DNA of 64,000 bases from Azolla pinnata. Lineage: Eukaryota > Streptophyta > Polypodiopsida > Salviniales > Salviniaceae. The position numbers and the translations under genes were made by a program. The notes under the pieces are model-generated. The model saw nothing but the letters and a program-made list of their open reading frames with translations, did no database searches and was not told the origin of the DNA. The stretch lies in NCBI GenBank assembly GCA_037176905.1, contig JBBBWG010026978.1, forward strand, positions 1 to 64,000, written 5' to 3'. Position 1 is the first letter of the stretch. Each line of letters begins with the position of its first letter. Below, piece after piece: positions 35,528-47,700 of the stretch.

Positions 35528-35564
35528 CATGATGCTAATCTGATCCGATCAGATTAGCATCATG
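35528..35564. repeat. 37-bp palindrome with 18-bp arms
   Basis: The left arm is CATGATGCTAATCTGATC, then a single spacer base C, then the exact reverse complement. The sub-word GATTAGCAT recurs just downstream at about 35580-35588. Confidence 0.85.
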
Positions 35565-37985
35565 GCTATATGCTCGATTAGATTAGCATTCTTCTGACCT
35601 AATCTGCTCTGATTCAGCTATACGATCAGCTCAACTCTATTCTGCCGCAAGTTTCCGTCAAAGCCACTTGTGAAGCATTCTTCCGTTCAGTGCAGCTCTG
35701 ATCTGCTCGTAATCTGCTCTGATCAGATTTTGCTCTGCTTTGATGCAGGAGAATGGATTTGGATGGATCTATCGAGGGCTCGATCGAAGCCATCCATGAT
35801 TGAACTCCAAACGAACGTGCTCATCGGCCGACATTCCGTTTTCCCTATATCTATCGTGTTGCAGTTTGACGATAGCCCCAACAGCACCAGCAGCTCAGCT
35901 CCTCAAAATGCACAAACAGCTATTTCGACAGCGTCTCTCTTTGGGCAAGGTCTCAGATCTAGCAACTAAAGCCTTTCGAAAACTCTCGGCGAATATACTG
36001 ATTCATGAGATCGAAAAGAGGAGAAAACACAAACCAAAGCGTCCGTATTCAGGCTCGTTCCCGTTCCTGATCTCGAAGATTCCTCATCTCTCTGTCTGTC
36101 TCCTTCCGGTCTCGAGATTCCAGAAACCGCTTCTTTCCCGTTGCATCTTTTCCTCCCCGTGGATCCGCCGCATCCACACAAAAAAGAGAATCGCGGAAAT
36201 TCTCGCGCCAGAGCAAAACCTCCTCCTTCCACATCCACAGATTCATTATCCCCTCGCTTCCTTTCTTTTTAATTCGCTTCTTTGCGGAATCGCTCGCCGA
36301 AACACCATGGCTCAATGGAACCTCGTCAGAATCAGAATCGATGCGTGGAACGCAGAAACAGCATCGATCATACAACGGTGGACGGTTCCAGCACGAAAGT
36401 CCCAACTCTTCTTCATCAACACCCTCCTTTGAACACAAAAACTAACCTTGCAAGCTTAATTCAGTTGTGACTCTTGCCACAAGAAACAAAATCATATGCA
36501 TGACCTTTGCGATCTTGTGCCCGGAGACTTCGCTCTTGTTTCAAGGACACAAATCATAGAACATCTGTCTGCGATCTTCTCTGGAAAACTTCATATATTG
36601 AAGATCAAATCATCAATCTCGAGAGCATGAGGATACCGCCAAAGGAAGCAAAACCGCAACCTCGGTGTTCCCCATGACCATGCCAATTGTAGGAATACAC
36701 AGCAAATGAAATAGCTTCCAAAGTTTAATCTGATATTTTTTTGGGGGGGGGGGAGATAGGACCAAGATTCATCGGCAAAAATCACGAGATTTTCATACCA
36801 AATACGCGCATAATGTAGGCATATACTGTATGTATGCGGATACATCATCTCAGTGAAAATCAGCTATATTTCCGCATCAACAGCTTGAAAGTTCGGTCGA
36901 AGAGCATCCGCAAGCTGTCTATACCACGCCAAGTCTCCTCCTCAAAGTTTATTTTCCCCAAAGATTATGAAAGGATCTGATGTGGAACGGCGATCAACGC
37001 TGCAGATCGATCAAGCTGTTGGGTGCTGAACTGGCTGCTGCTGATCCCTGTTAGTTTAGAGAATTTGGAAAGACAATGGAGGGAGGGACTGTAAACTTGT
37101 GGATTCCACACATATATCACGATATTTTGTATCAAACCAGTTATCCCAATCTCAAAGTGACCATCAGTTTTGTGAGAGTTCAGCATCTAAGCTTCACTGG
37201 GAGAGATGCAGGGAAAAAACCAGATGAAAATTATGATGAAGATGGCTGAATTTGTCAAAAACCAGAGATGTTCTGAGTAATATCTATATGAATCCACATG
37301 GGCTCTCAACCCCATTGCTCGAGCAATCTGTCCCATCACAGTTGCCCTCGTATACATATACGTTTTCCGATACTTAGGTTAGCCATGAAATAGGAGCCAG
37401 TAGATCAGAACCATCGAGATATGTTTCGTAACAATGACGAAGACAGTGGCTGATGAGATTTAGCTTGGTATTCAGCAGTAGACATAATAAACCTTGAAAG
37501 CACAAAAAATCCCCCATAAAAATAGATTTCACAGGAGCTAGCAAAATGAAGACAAATGCTACTTCGAGATAGATATATAGATAGTCATAGCTAAGATCCA
37601 CAGGGGACTGATATGGTCTACAAAAAAGAAGAAAACGCGTCAGAACATAAAAAAACATCCATACTTTTCAATCAAGATTTCCAATGTTAAGACCATAGAA
37701 ACATGAATTTAACATTGAAGAGCAGCAGAGCAGGGTTGCACATACTAACCTCTGGCCCCATGGCATTAGATATAAACATTCACTATGAAAGGCCAGGCTC
37801 CACACATCTAGTTCACAAAAAAGAACATATCTCTGTCAAGATTTTAAGGGGGTGAGGACCAACTGGCTATATATATCATATAGTATAATATATATATATA
37901 TATATAATTTATGTATGTGTATAAGAAGTAATTTTTATACTGTTTTTAGAAGCAATATGACCTTTTGAATCTGCATTCCCCAGGC

Positions 37986-40752
37986 TCAATTCAGTAATCT
38001 TGGCCGGAGGCTAGCAGAACGGGAGAGCTTCGAAGCTTCCTCCAAGTTGTAGGGTTTCCTGCACCCAGGGCAACGAGCATCGCCAATAATAATCTTGTGA
38101 TGGCAGAAGAGGCAGAGCCTGAAACCACAAGGACAGGGAAGGAAAGATGAATCTGTAGCATCCAGCTCTTCAGTGCATATTGGACAATGCAAAGGAGCTA
38201 GAGGAATCCCCCACACATCCCTCTCGTGCTTCAGAGACTGCGCCGGAAAGCTGTTCTGCTTCTTCAAGCAAGGAAGTGTCAATGGCCGAGACATATCATC
38301 AGGCCTCCATGCCCTGGATACATCCGCTCTCGCTCTATAACCGGAGCTTTCCATCCTCAACCTGCCATGCGGCCTTAGCACACATTTCTCCATATCGCTC
38401 CTCCATAGCTCGGGGTTCCTTTCATTCGCTTGCTTGTTTTCTGGCAGATTTCCATTTGGGTTGTTATCTTCTCGACGACATTCTTGTATACTCAAGGCAT
38501 CTGCTACAGCTTCCCAATCCTCGACCTCATCCTCGTTATCATCCTCTTCCGCTTCATCGTCACTAGCACTACAGCTACTTCCATGGCTACTGATGGACCT
38601 AGAGCTGCTTGCCTCACTGCTGGACCAAGATGGTACCAGACTTCCACCACCAAATTCTGCAGTGTTGCTCTCAGTTCTTCCATCGTTGATACGCACACCA
38701 GATTCGATGGAACCATCAGCACTTTGCTGGAGATGTGATGGAGATTCAACCCCGTTAAAATCATGGGAATGCAGAAAACCCAAATGATGATTTTCTGAGA
38801 GATCTTGTACATGAACCATAGTAAGGTGTGGCGCTCCTCTGTCTACATCATGCAAGCTTATATTCCCATCGACAGCATTCTTCGAGCTAGGGATTTGTCT
38901 ATCTGGCATGGATGCATTTCTGTCATTGGCATCACACATGATGGCCATGTGGATGATACCTTGCGCGGGTTGTGGAAGGGGAACCTCTCTATTCATATTT
39001 GCATCTCCTTCCTTAAGAGCGACAAGAATGGCATTGTCTGAGAATTGTGATCGGGCATCATCTGGGTGCTTAGCGTCCATATCCTTTTCTGGCACATGGA
39101 TGGAATCTCCTGAAACTTCTGAGATGGAAGCATTTTCCTTTCCATTCTCATCGACAAGAATGGAATGTTGCAAGGATGCTGACATGCCAGCGTCCTCATT
39201 CTTTTCGCTGTCGTTGATGTGAATGGAATCCTGCGACGACTGCAGCAGAGCACCATCTTTGTGATTCTCATCATCAATATCGATAAAATCTTGCAAAGGC
39301 CCTGAAAGGGGTGGAGCAGTATTTCTGGAAGCTTGTGAGGGCCGTGACAGAACATCCTCATTCTTCATATCGGCATCTTTCACAGGACCCATATCCTGGA
39401 TGATACCTTGTGATGATTGTTGTGATAGCTTAGTTTCTTTATTAGCCTTATCCATACCGCTTTGCGTTATGTCGATCTCATCTTGTGAAGAGTGTGATAG
39501 GAGGCCAGTATCGTTCTTCCCACGGTGGGCGCTGCTCACACAAGCATCTGTGGCATCACCTTGCACAGATTTTGATAGGGGGACCTCATTGTTCTCCTTA
39601 CATCCAGATTGGTTGGCTTTTGTAGACACTATCATATAGAAAAGAACAATGTCACCAAAATTCCGAATGCATCTCAAATCTAGTGAAACTAAACCAATTC
39701 TTTGCAGCATCAAACTAATGTAGGCTGCCTATTTCCCCGGTTCATCTAAATGACACAATCCGATCCACCAGTGCATCAAAGTACTGCAACCCAAGCCCTA
39801 GACTTAATTCCGTCGACACACATGCTAATGCAATCCAACTGCCAAACATATATCATCTTGCAAAGAGTTTGACAGGTAAAACTTTTCGTTAAAACATCCA
39901 GATGCTATCATACAGGAAAACCAACATAGCATAAAGTTTCTACTGCATCTCGAATCTGATGTGACCGAATCAACTCCTTACTACAGCAATCTACTGTCTC
40001 CTTATTCACTAGTGCATCCAAATAACATAATCTGATCTAGCAGCACACCAAATGAATGTGGCTGAAACCCTAGCCCTAATCCCTTGACAATATAACATGA
40101 CCTAATTTACAAAAGTGAACCCAATCCACCGACCAGTGCATCAAAGTAAAGAGGCCCAAAGCTAACCAAACCCTCCTTTGACAAAGTTAACATAACCCAA
40201 AGCCCAGAAATATATCTCAGCAAATGGGGGGGGGGGGGGGGAAATGAACCAAGCAAGAGTTTGCGAGACTAACCCTGAGCCAGCCATTGCTCTCGGCGAG
40301 CATCGAGCTTACATTGTTTCAGCTTGGCAGCTCTATGCACCTGAAGGAAACACAAACAAAATTGCCCGCATGAGCCCAACATACATACACACGCCTTTAT
40401 CCATGTGTCAGTCAGGTCAGAAAACACGGAAACCCTCTCTTTTTGCCCCTCTTTGTTTCACAGAGCATATGCACGCTTGCCATTTTCCTTTTGTTTTTCC
40501 TTTACCTTCATCTGCTTGGCATTAACTTCCAAAAAAGAGGATGAGTTCTAGGGGCGGTGCGCCGTTCGGAACTTGGAGACGAGAGCGCAGAAGAAAGAAG
40601 ACGACAGAGAGGAAGGAAGGAAGGAAGAAAACCCAATTCATGGGGAAACGCAGGGAAAAGCTTACCCGTTTCTTCTTCCTGGGTTCACTGGCGAGGGAAA
40701 TGGAGGGCTGATTTCCGGGAGGCGGGATGATGTGAGCATCCATCTGACACAT
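37986..40752 (-). CDS. CNOT4-like C4C4 RING-finger protein
   Basis: Three exons: 40752-40666, 40340-40274, 39628-37986. Phases agree and give 598 residues. The C-terminal RING (533-574) has spacing C-x2-C-x13-C-x-C-x4-C-x2-C-x10-C-x2-C with only cysteines as ligands, as in the CNOT4/Not4 E3 class, and is followed by the GCRKPY motif. The N-terminus is basic (RKKKR-VHRAAKLKQCKLDARREQWLAQ). Just before the RING come a Ser-rich patch, an acidic block with DWEAVADAL, and RPLTLPCLKKQNSFPAQ. This order matches a plant RING family of unassigned function, so E3 ligase activity is inferred. Between residues about 60 and 330 there is a degenerate repeat of 25-32 residues with core SQ.SIHI or SQ.FIDI. 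A G16 run lies in intron 2 (40226-40241). Confidence 0.88.
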
Positions 40753-42620
40753 GAAGATAGAAGAAGAGGAGGAGGAGGCGATGGGGGGGGGGCGAACGGA
40801 GCAGGAGAGGGAACAGAAGGGGAAGAGATAGGGCTTCGGAGGAGGCAGAGTATATTCGCTGCAGAAGTCTTTGGTGTGAAGACGAGGAGGAAGACGAAGA
40901 AGACGATGGAGATCTCGTCGTAACTAACCTTAGGTCTGGTACCAGACCAAGCGCCCGAGCCAAAGGCTCTTCTTGTTCGTTCAGTTCGGCGCCTTCTGTT
41001 GTGTTTCTAGGTCTGGTACCGAGCCTGAAAAGACACCGAGGTCTGGTACCGAACCAAGAAAGAAGACTTCTTCTTTCATTCGTTAGGTCTGGTACCAAAG
41101 CAAAGCTTCTTCTCCAGAATGCCTTCTTTCATTAGGTCTGGTACCAAAGCAAAGCTAACTCCAGAAGGCCTTCCTTCATTAGGTCTGGTACCAAAGCAGA
41201 GCTAACTCTAGAAGGCCTTCCTTCATTTAGGTCTGGTACCAAAGCAGAGCTAACTCTAGAAGGCCTTCCTTCATTAGGTCTGGTACCAGCGCAAAGCTAA
41301 CTGTAGAACGGCCTTCCTTCATTAGGTCTGGTACCAAAGCAAAGATCAATAAGCCACTCGCACAAGAGTCTTCTTTGGTTTAGGTCTGGTACCAGAGCAG
41401 AGATGCCTAAGCGAAGCCCATTCGCATCGAGTCTTCTTTGGTTAGGTCTGGTACCAAAGCAAAGATGCCTAAGCGAAGCCCATTCGCGTCGAGTCTTCTT
41501 TGGTTAGGTCTGGTACCGGACCAAAAAGATGCCTAAGCGAAGCCCACTCGCATCAAGGCTTCTTTGGTTTAGGTCTGGTATCGAGGCGCATTTGAATTGT
41601 ATTGTTATCTGGGTCTTTCTTTCAGCAGGCCCGGTACCAAAGCAAAGCAAAGAGCGTATGCGTGTTCTTCGGGGTCTTCTCTTTCAGCAGGTCTGGTACC
41701 AAAGCTAAGCAAAGAGCGTATGCGTGTTCTTCGGGGTCTTCTTCAGCTAGGCTTGGGACCCAACCCCAACCAACCTGACCTGACCTGACTTGACCTTGCC
41801 TAGTTCAAAGCACCGAGCCAGATTGCGGCTCGGTTTCACGCTGCTGCAGTTTTGCACTCGATCTGAGCGATTCCTGCCTTTGTTTCGATCTCGGAATCCC
41901 CGTTTCTCGATGTGCACCCTGCTCCCTCTCCTGTTCAAGGGGTCCGGGGTTCAAAGCCCGGAGAGACAAACTCTGCAGCTATCTCTGCAGTCCTGCGAAG
42001 GCTCTATTCGAGACAGTACGAAGAACGCATTACGCCTGCGGTTCAGGGATCTAAATAGTTTCTGCAGGCAGCTGCTTCAACTGTATTTTTTCGCACGATG
42101 GCATGGGATGAAGCGGTAGCGTCTACAGATTCCTGCCACACACACACACACAACACTAGAATAGATAGTCTGTGTTTGCCACAGATCTCCGACGCGCTTT
42201 AAGTTAGCTCCACGTAAATGCGATATTTTTTTTTTCTTCTCTTTTCTTTTTTTTTCTTCTTGGCTTCCTTGCAACAACGTTCTGCAGCGTCGAATCTTGC
42301 GCTTACTTCGCTTCGCACGCGTGTAACTAGTTATATGCGCTTTCCGGCGATGCCGGAATTATTCAAAGTGCAGACAGATTTCTGCAAGGAGACCCATGGG
42401 CAAGGCTTTTTTTTCGGGGGCGATCGGGAACTGGATGGGATCGATCGATGGGTCGTTGCGAGTCGTTTGATTGGATCGCTCACAGGTGCAGTTGCAGAAG
42501 GTGAGGAAAGCAAAGAGAAGGAGAATTGTAAGAGGAAGGAATAAAATGAAGAAGTTTCTCATTGAAAATGGAGAGATTTGTGAAAATCTCAAGAAGTTGA
42601 GAATAAAAAGCAATAAAAAT
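40753..42620. other. RING-gene upstream region
   Basis: It holds the RING promoter and 5' UTR (minus strand), the GGTACC minisatellite (40932-41760) and about 860 bp of unremarkable sequence with T-rich runs (42225-42260). No gene is seen. Confidence 0.5.
40932..41760. repeat. GGTACC (KpnI-site) minisatellite
   Basis: The core AGGTCTGGTACC, or a one- to three-base variant, occurs about 15 times, starting at 40932, 41009, 41039, 41085, 41134, 41181, 41229, 41275, 41324, 41382, 41444, 41506, 41571, 41630 and 41689. Spacing shifts from about 47 bp in the first half (followed by AAAGC and GAAGGCCTTCCTTCATT) to about 60 bp in the second (with GATGCCTAAGCGAAGCCCA). Confidence 0.9.
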
Positions 42621-42708
42621 TCCGACCTGCCGGACTCGAACCAGCGACCTAAGGATCCCTAAGTGTTCACACTACAGTCCTCCGCTCTACCAACTGAGCT
42701 AAGGTCGG
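42621..42708 (-). tRNA. tRNA-Tyr(GUA) with a 15-nt intron
   Basis: Transcribed from 42708 to 42621. It has an acceptor stem CCGACCT/AGGTCGG, D-arm with A-box TAGCTCAGTTGG, anticodon GTA at 42675-42673, intron 42671-42657 directly after position 37, B-box GGTTCGAGTCC, and the 3' discriminator A at 42621. Removing the intron leaves 73 nt. An intron at this place is standard for nuclear tRNA-Tyr. A T5 run follows the gene on the minus strand (Pol III terminator). Confidence 0.96.
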
Positions 42709-43140
42709 CTTGTGAAGAGTTTTTCTTTCTTAATCTTTAATTCTAATATCTTGTTTCAATTTGCTTTTGTTTTTCATTGTTATCTAGCATAGAAGAACTC
42801 CTTCAATTGGGGAGGAACTGATCTTTTTGCTCAATGCCAAGGCGATCAATCCGCTGATAATAGGGCACAAACCGAAATCGAGCTGAACTAAACGGAGCTG
42901 ATCCGAACCCGACGGTTTTGGCGATGGTGTTAAATCGCTCGGGCTTGGAGCTGAACTGGGAACCTGAACCGAAGTGAAGGCTTGGTGATGATATGGCTGG
43001 TTTGCAAACTGGTAAGCACATCACATGCAATCGAACAGTACGGCCAATCCAGGACAGAAGAGAAGAAAGCAGATTTAGAGTCAAAGCAGGAGATGGGCTG
43101 AATTGAACCCTAATCAGAAACAAACTTGAATTGAATGGAA

Positions 43141-43790
43141 GGATCTCTTGCACAGGAGGGGAAGCACGCTACATTTGGAGGTAGGCGGATGGTAAGGCCC
43201 GGTGAGAAGGAAGCGAAGCCAAAACAAAGCAAAACAAAACAAAACAGATAAGATCAAATAAGATCAGATCAGAAGCAGAACCTGAACTGAACCGAACCGA
43301 ATGGAAGGATCTCTTGCGCAGGGCAAGCATGCAACATCGGAGGTAGACAAATGGACGAGAAGGAAGCCAAGTCAGAACAAAGCAAAGCAAAAACAAAACA
43401 AAGCATATCCGATCTGATCTGAAGCAGAACCTAAGCCGAACTAAACCGTATCGAAGGATCTCTTGCACAGGGCAAGAATGTTGTGCATCAAAGTCAGCCG
43501 GATGGTAAGGCATGACGAGAAGGAAGCCAATCCAGGTCAGATCAGAACAAAACACTAGAACAGATCAGATCAGGTCAGATCAGAACAAAACAAATCAGAT
43601 CAGAACAGAACATAACAAATCAGATTAGATCATATTAGATCAGAATAGAACAGAACAAATTAGAACAGAACAGAACAGATTAGATTAGATCATATCAGAT
43701 CAGAATAGAACAGATCCGATCAGATTAGATCATATCAAATCGGATTAGATCATATCAAATCAGATCAAATCAGAGCAGTTCAGAGTGCAG
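43141..43790. repeat. 150-165-bp tandem repeat followed by GATCAGA satellite
   Basis: Copies of the long unit begin at 43141, 43307 and 43456 (GGATCTCTTGCRCAG), each with GAGAAGGAAGC and ending in GAAGCAGAACC. From about 43555 the sequence turns into short words GATCAGA, ACAAAAC, TTAGATCATATCA repeated to about 43775. The long unit carries the same words at its end, so the satellite may have grown out of it. Confidence 0.75.
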
Positions 43791-43919
43791 TGTGAAAAGG
43801 AAGGAAGAATTGTGTTGTTTTTTCTTTCTTGTTTGGTGAAGACGGAAAATTGGTTTGCCCCTTCATGTGACAGTGTAAAGCAAGGGCGTTTGCCGTTGTG
43901 CTGCAGTTCAGAGGCTCCC

Positions 43920-44015
43920 CTCCTAACCCTAATTAGGGTTTCTGCCCTGCGCTGCGCCTCCGAGCCCCCTTCTTCTTCCCCTAACCCTAACCCTAGCCCT
44001 AACCCTAATTTGGGT
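43920..44015. repeat. Telo-box cluster
   Basis: CCCTAACCCTAA and AACCCTAATTAGGGTTT words occur upstream of the MYB gene. Short AACCCTA boxes are common in plant promoters; this cluster contains one inverted pair (CCCTAATTAGGG). Confidence 0.6.
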
Positions 44016-44703
44016 TCCTGCAGAAACCCGCCACAGAGCTCTCCCGGCTCCTCTACCCCCAACTCTCGCCCCTTTTTCTTTTGGTTCTGCCATCGCCCAC
44101 CAGATCTGCATCGGCCTTCGCCTTCGCCTTCGCCTTCGACTTCACCTTCACCGCAACGCAGAGAGCTTCCTCATTGTCCTGCACGTCCCCCTTCACACCG
44201 CGATAAGATCCACACGGTTTTGTGTAGTCTCTGAGTGTTTTTTTTCCTTTTCTTTTTCTTCTTTTCGCCCTCTTTTTTGGTTCCTGCTTTCTCTTCTTTG
44301 GTAGCTAGGAGAACCCCGAGTTCGAGGTTCGTGGGTACGATTTAGAAGAAGCTTGGCCCTATCTGTATCGCAGCTTCTGCTTACCAACAACACAGAGGTA
44401 AATCAGGGCTGTGATTGAGCTTTGAGCGGGAGGGGGGGCCCATATTTTCTTATATCCTCTGGCGGTACACGGAGCGCGTTGAAAACCTTAGGGGCCCTTG
44501 GATTCAGCTGGAGGAAAGTAAGCTTTTTCCGGCCATGTTCTGTTCGGTTTCTAATTCTAGGGTTTTATAGTCAAGGCATTGTGAGAAGGTGGGGAAAAAC
44601 AAAATTTAGGGGTTTGAGAAGGCAGAAGGAAATTAGGATTTGAGAAGGTACAAGGAAATTAGGATTTGAGAAGGCAAAAGAAAGATTAGGGTTTGTAGAA
44701 GAG

Positions 44704-47700
44704 ATGCATGAGGAAAGGATTAAGGGGCCATGGTCTCCGGAAGAGGATGTGCTGTTGAGCAAGTTGGTGGATAAGTTCGGGGCTCGGAATTGGAGCTTGA
44801 TTGCACGCGGGATTCCAGGCCGCTCAGGGAAATCTTGCCGCCTCCGATGGTGTAATCAGCTTAACCCCGGTGTTAACCGAAAGCCATTCACAGGTAACTA
44901 ACTAAGTGCTTTATTTAACTATGTGATCAAGCAAGAAAGCAATCAAGTGATTAAGTAGCTATATGTGTCTTATGTGCCACATGGAAGTGAAAGATGCCAT
45001 GAAAAATATCACACTCTGTTGTTTTTTTTTTCTCCCTTTACTTCCAATAACGTGAGAGTATAGAAACATGGTCGTTTGCCTCATATGCGTGTCATGTGAA
45101 TGCACCGGATATTTGAGATGTTTATCTTGATGTGTAGCCCTGATTCGGGGAAATTTTCGTAGGCATATGACATTTTTAATTGCAGAACTAATGGTAGAAT
45201 CCTCCTGTGGGAGGAGAAAAAGGTGAAGTAAGTGATTAAGTAACTAGAAATGGCGTATCTGATGAAACGTCACTCCACCTAGGTGTATTTTCCCTCTGCC
45301 CATTACCCTAGTCACTATTGCTATCAGTATGGCTTTCTGTAGCTTTCATGTCATATCTAATGCATGAAGTCTCTGTTGGAAAAGCACAAGATTAAGCGAG
45401 AAAGTAATTAATTTGGTTTTTCTCGTTGGATGGGTAAGCATCGGAAGAAAGATGTTCCATGGCATTTGTTTGGAAGAAATAATAGAGATTAAATATGTTG
45501 GACAGTGTTTTGGAGGCTTCTTGTGTCTTCATGGGAGACATTGGAAGAAAAAAATACTGATGGCAGTTTTAGGAAGAAATAATACAGAGGAAAACGTGCT
45601 GCATGTTGTTTTGGAGGCTTCTTTTTCACTTCTTAAAAGCCATTGGAGATAAAAATACTCAATGACCTTACTTGGGGGGAAAAAATGCAGAGGAACAAAA
45701 CGTTGTATGATGTTTTGGAGGCTTCTTTTTGCTCCATGGAAGGCCATTAGGAAAAACACCCAATGGTGTTTGGAAGGAAGAGAAAGGGAACCATTTTCCT
45801 GTGAGAGGAGAAAAATGTTAGATGTCCTTGGGAGGTTTCTTTTGGTCTCTGGGAGACATTGAAAGAAATGCTCGATGAAATTTATCTGCAAGAATAAGTA
45901 GCAAGAAGAAAATGTTGGATGGTGGTTCTGGAGGCTTCGTTTTCCATGGGAAACCATTTATAGGAACACCCAATGGAATTTGGAAGAGAGATACAGTGTT
46001 CCTTGAAAAAGAGGAAGTAGAGAGCGAACTTCGTTAATTTGGTTTTTGATGCGTAATCTGAGGCTGCAAAAAGAAGATTAAATGGATTTTTGGAGAAAAA
46101 ACTAAAGAAAAATAGGTTGGAGATGTTTTGGACTTTGGAAGAAACATTTGATAGCTTCCGGAGGGGAAAAAGTAAAGAGAAAACGTTAAAGGTTTCCTTG
46201 GTCCAATTGTGAAACATGAACGTCAATGGCATTTGGGACAAGGAATGTTGTGTTGTTTTGTTCCATAGAAAGCCTTTAGAAACACACTCTTGGATGGAAA
46301 ATTCAAGAGAGCAAAAAGTTGGAAATGAGTTGGAGGTTTCTTTTGGTCACTGTGAACCAATGTAAAGACAAAAAACGGCATTTGGAAGAAAAAATGCAGC
46401 AAAAAACGTTTAGGAGGTTTTCTTCTTTGAAAAGGGGGCAGGGGATTAGGGAGGAAAACATAGCAGCTCTTGGAGAACTCAAGGGAAAACCAGGATGTTT
46501 TTCCGGATTTGTTTCCGCAATAATTGACAGAAACGTAGAATGTCATCTGGAGAAAATAGAGAGGAGATACGAAGACTAAATAATGTTTGAAATAATTAGA
46601 AGAGAAGAGCCGGGAAGTATTTCATAGTTTTTTGGTGAGGAAATAAACAGAAAATCAATGGAGTTTGGGTTTTCTTATCTTTACCTATTGGCTGGGTTCT
46701 CACATGAATGCATGCATGCAACACTCATACATATGTTCTGTGCCTGGTTTTTCAAGTGGCTGCTGGTTTAACTTGCCACAAACGTCAGTGTGCCACTTGT
46801 GATCACCAAATATGGTCATCTAATATGATCACCAAGTATGCAAGCTTCTTCACATGATCACCAAACATGGTGCCACAGGTGAATGTGTGTTGAATTTTTG
46901 AGTTTTTCTGTACTCTTTACATGCTATTTGAGAGAATAGATACCGATAAATGCGAGCAAGTGTGTTTTTGGAGTTTTTGTGGTATTTATTGTTCAGACCG
47001 AACGAGGTTATCCAAAAGAATCTAACAGGGAAATGGATCTATCATTGTTCTGTACAAGAACACATGAATTTTGCAGGCATGAGATCATTCATGAGGTATC
47101 AAATGTTTTAGCTAGTTGAAATTTTGCTCGAAAACAATTTTGAGTCAAGTCAGTAAAACTGTCATCTCTCTTTTTAAGCGGGCCTTTAGAAAATGGAGGA
47201 TGAGACCTTTTATCCAAATACGGTTTGTTTTTTTTAAAACTATATGGTCTATATCTTCAACTAGCAATGATATAGCTTGTATGGGCAAAAGATTATATCA
47301 TTTGGTAAATGTAGATGCTATACTATCTTTGGTAAGTTATTCGAGTGGACATTGCGGATCGTGATAGGAAACATAGAGTGAACAGGTATGAATCGTGGGA
47401 GGAGAACCAATCCGCATCTTTGTTTCATTTGCATCGGTGTGTTAGCTTGGTCTGACAATACAAACATGCAAGCCAATCTTGTTAGTTCTGTATTCATCCA
47501 TAATCTGTAAACAGAAAAAAAAAGAGAAAAGCTGATATCTTTGATGTTCCGCTGCTTGTACTAGCAATGCGTAGGCTTCATTCATTCACCTTGAGGTTTC
47601 TGATCTCTCTTTTTTAACTAAACTGGTGGAGGAGGAAAAACAAGAAAAAGCTCCTGCAGTAGAAACTGAAGAAGGGCAACAGTAGTAACAACGGCTTGAT

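Larger units (their letters stand above)
34251..37985. other. Intergenic region between GWD and the RING gene
   Basis: No gene is supported. It contains AAG/AAC/CAG microsatellites (34330-34470), a long pyrimidine-rich tract (34560-35350), a 37-bp near-perfect palindrome (35528-35564), a G10 run (about 36743) and a TA-rich run (37863-37910). The 235-codon plus frame at 34297-35004 is low-complexity and is rejected. The right end should hold the RING gene's 3' UTR. Confidence 0.5.
42709..44703. other. MYB upstream region with repeats
   Basis: It contains a 150-165-bp repeat in three copies and a GATCAGA satellite (43140-43790), telomere-like boxes on both strands (about 43925-44010) and a (CCTTCG)n run (44115-44155). 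The 5' UTR of the MYB gene should lie near 44200-44703, and repeated AAATTAGGATTTGAGAAGG words sit just before its ATG (44600-44690). No other gene is supported. Confidence 0.5.

Noticed and set aside
36049-36438. 129-codon minus frame with Glu/Arg-rich C-terminus
   Set aside because: No family is recognisable, overlapping frames are open on both strands, and there is no support from splice sites or neighbours.
40509-40530. Possible extra RING-gene exon ending ATGAAG/GTAAAG
   Set aside because: Including it breaks the reading frame or needs a 6-9-base exon. Exon 1 joins exon 2 directly in phase 0 and gives a sequence typical of the family.
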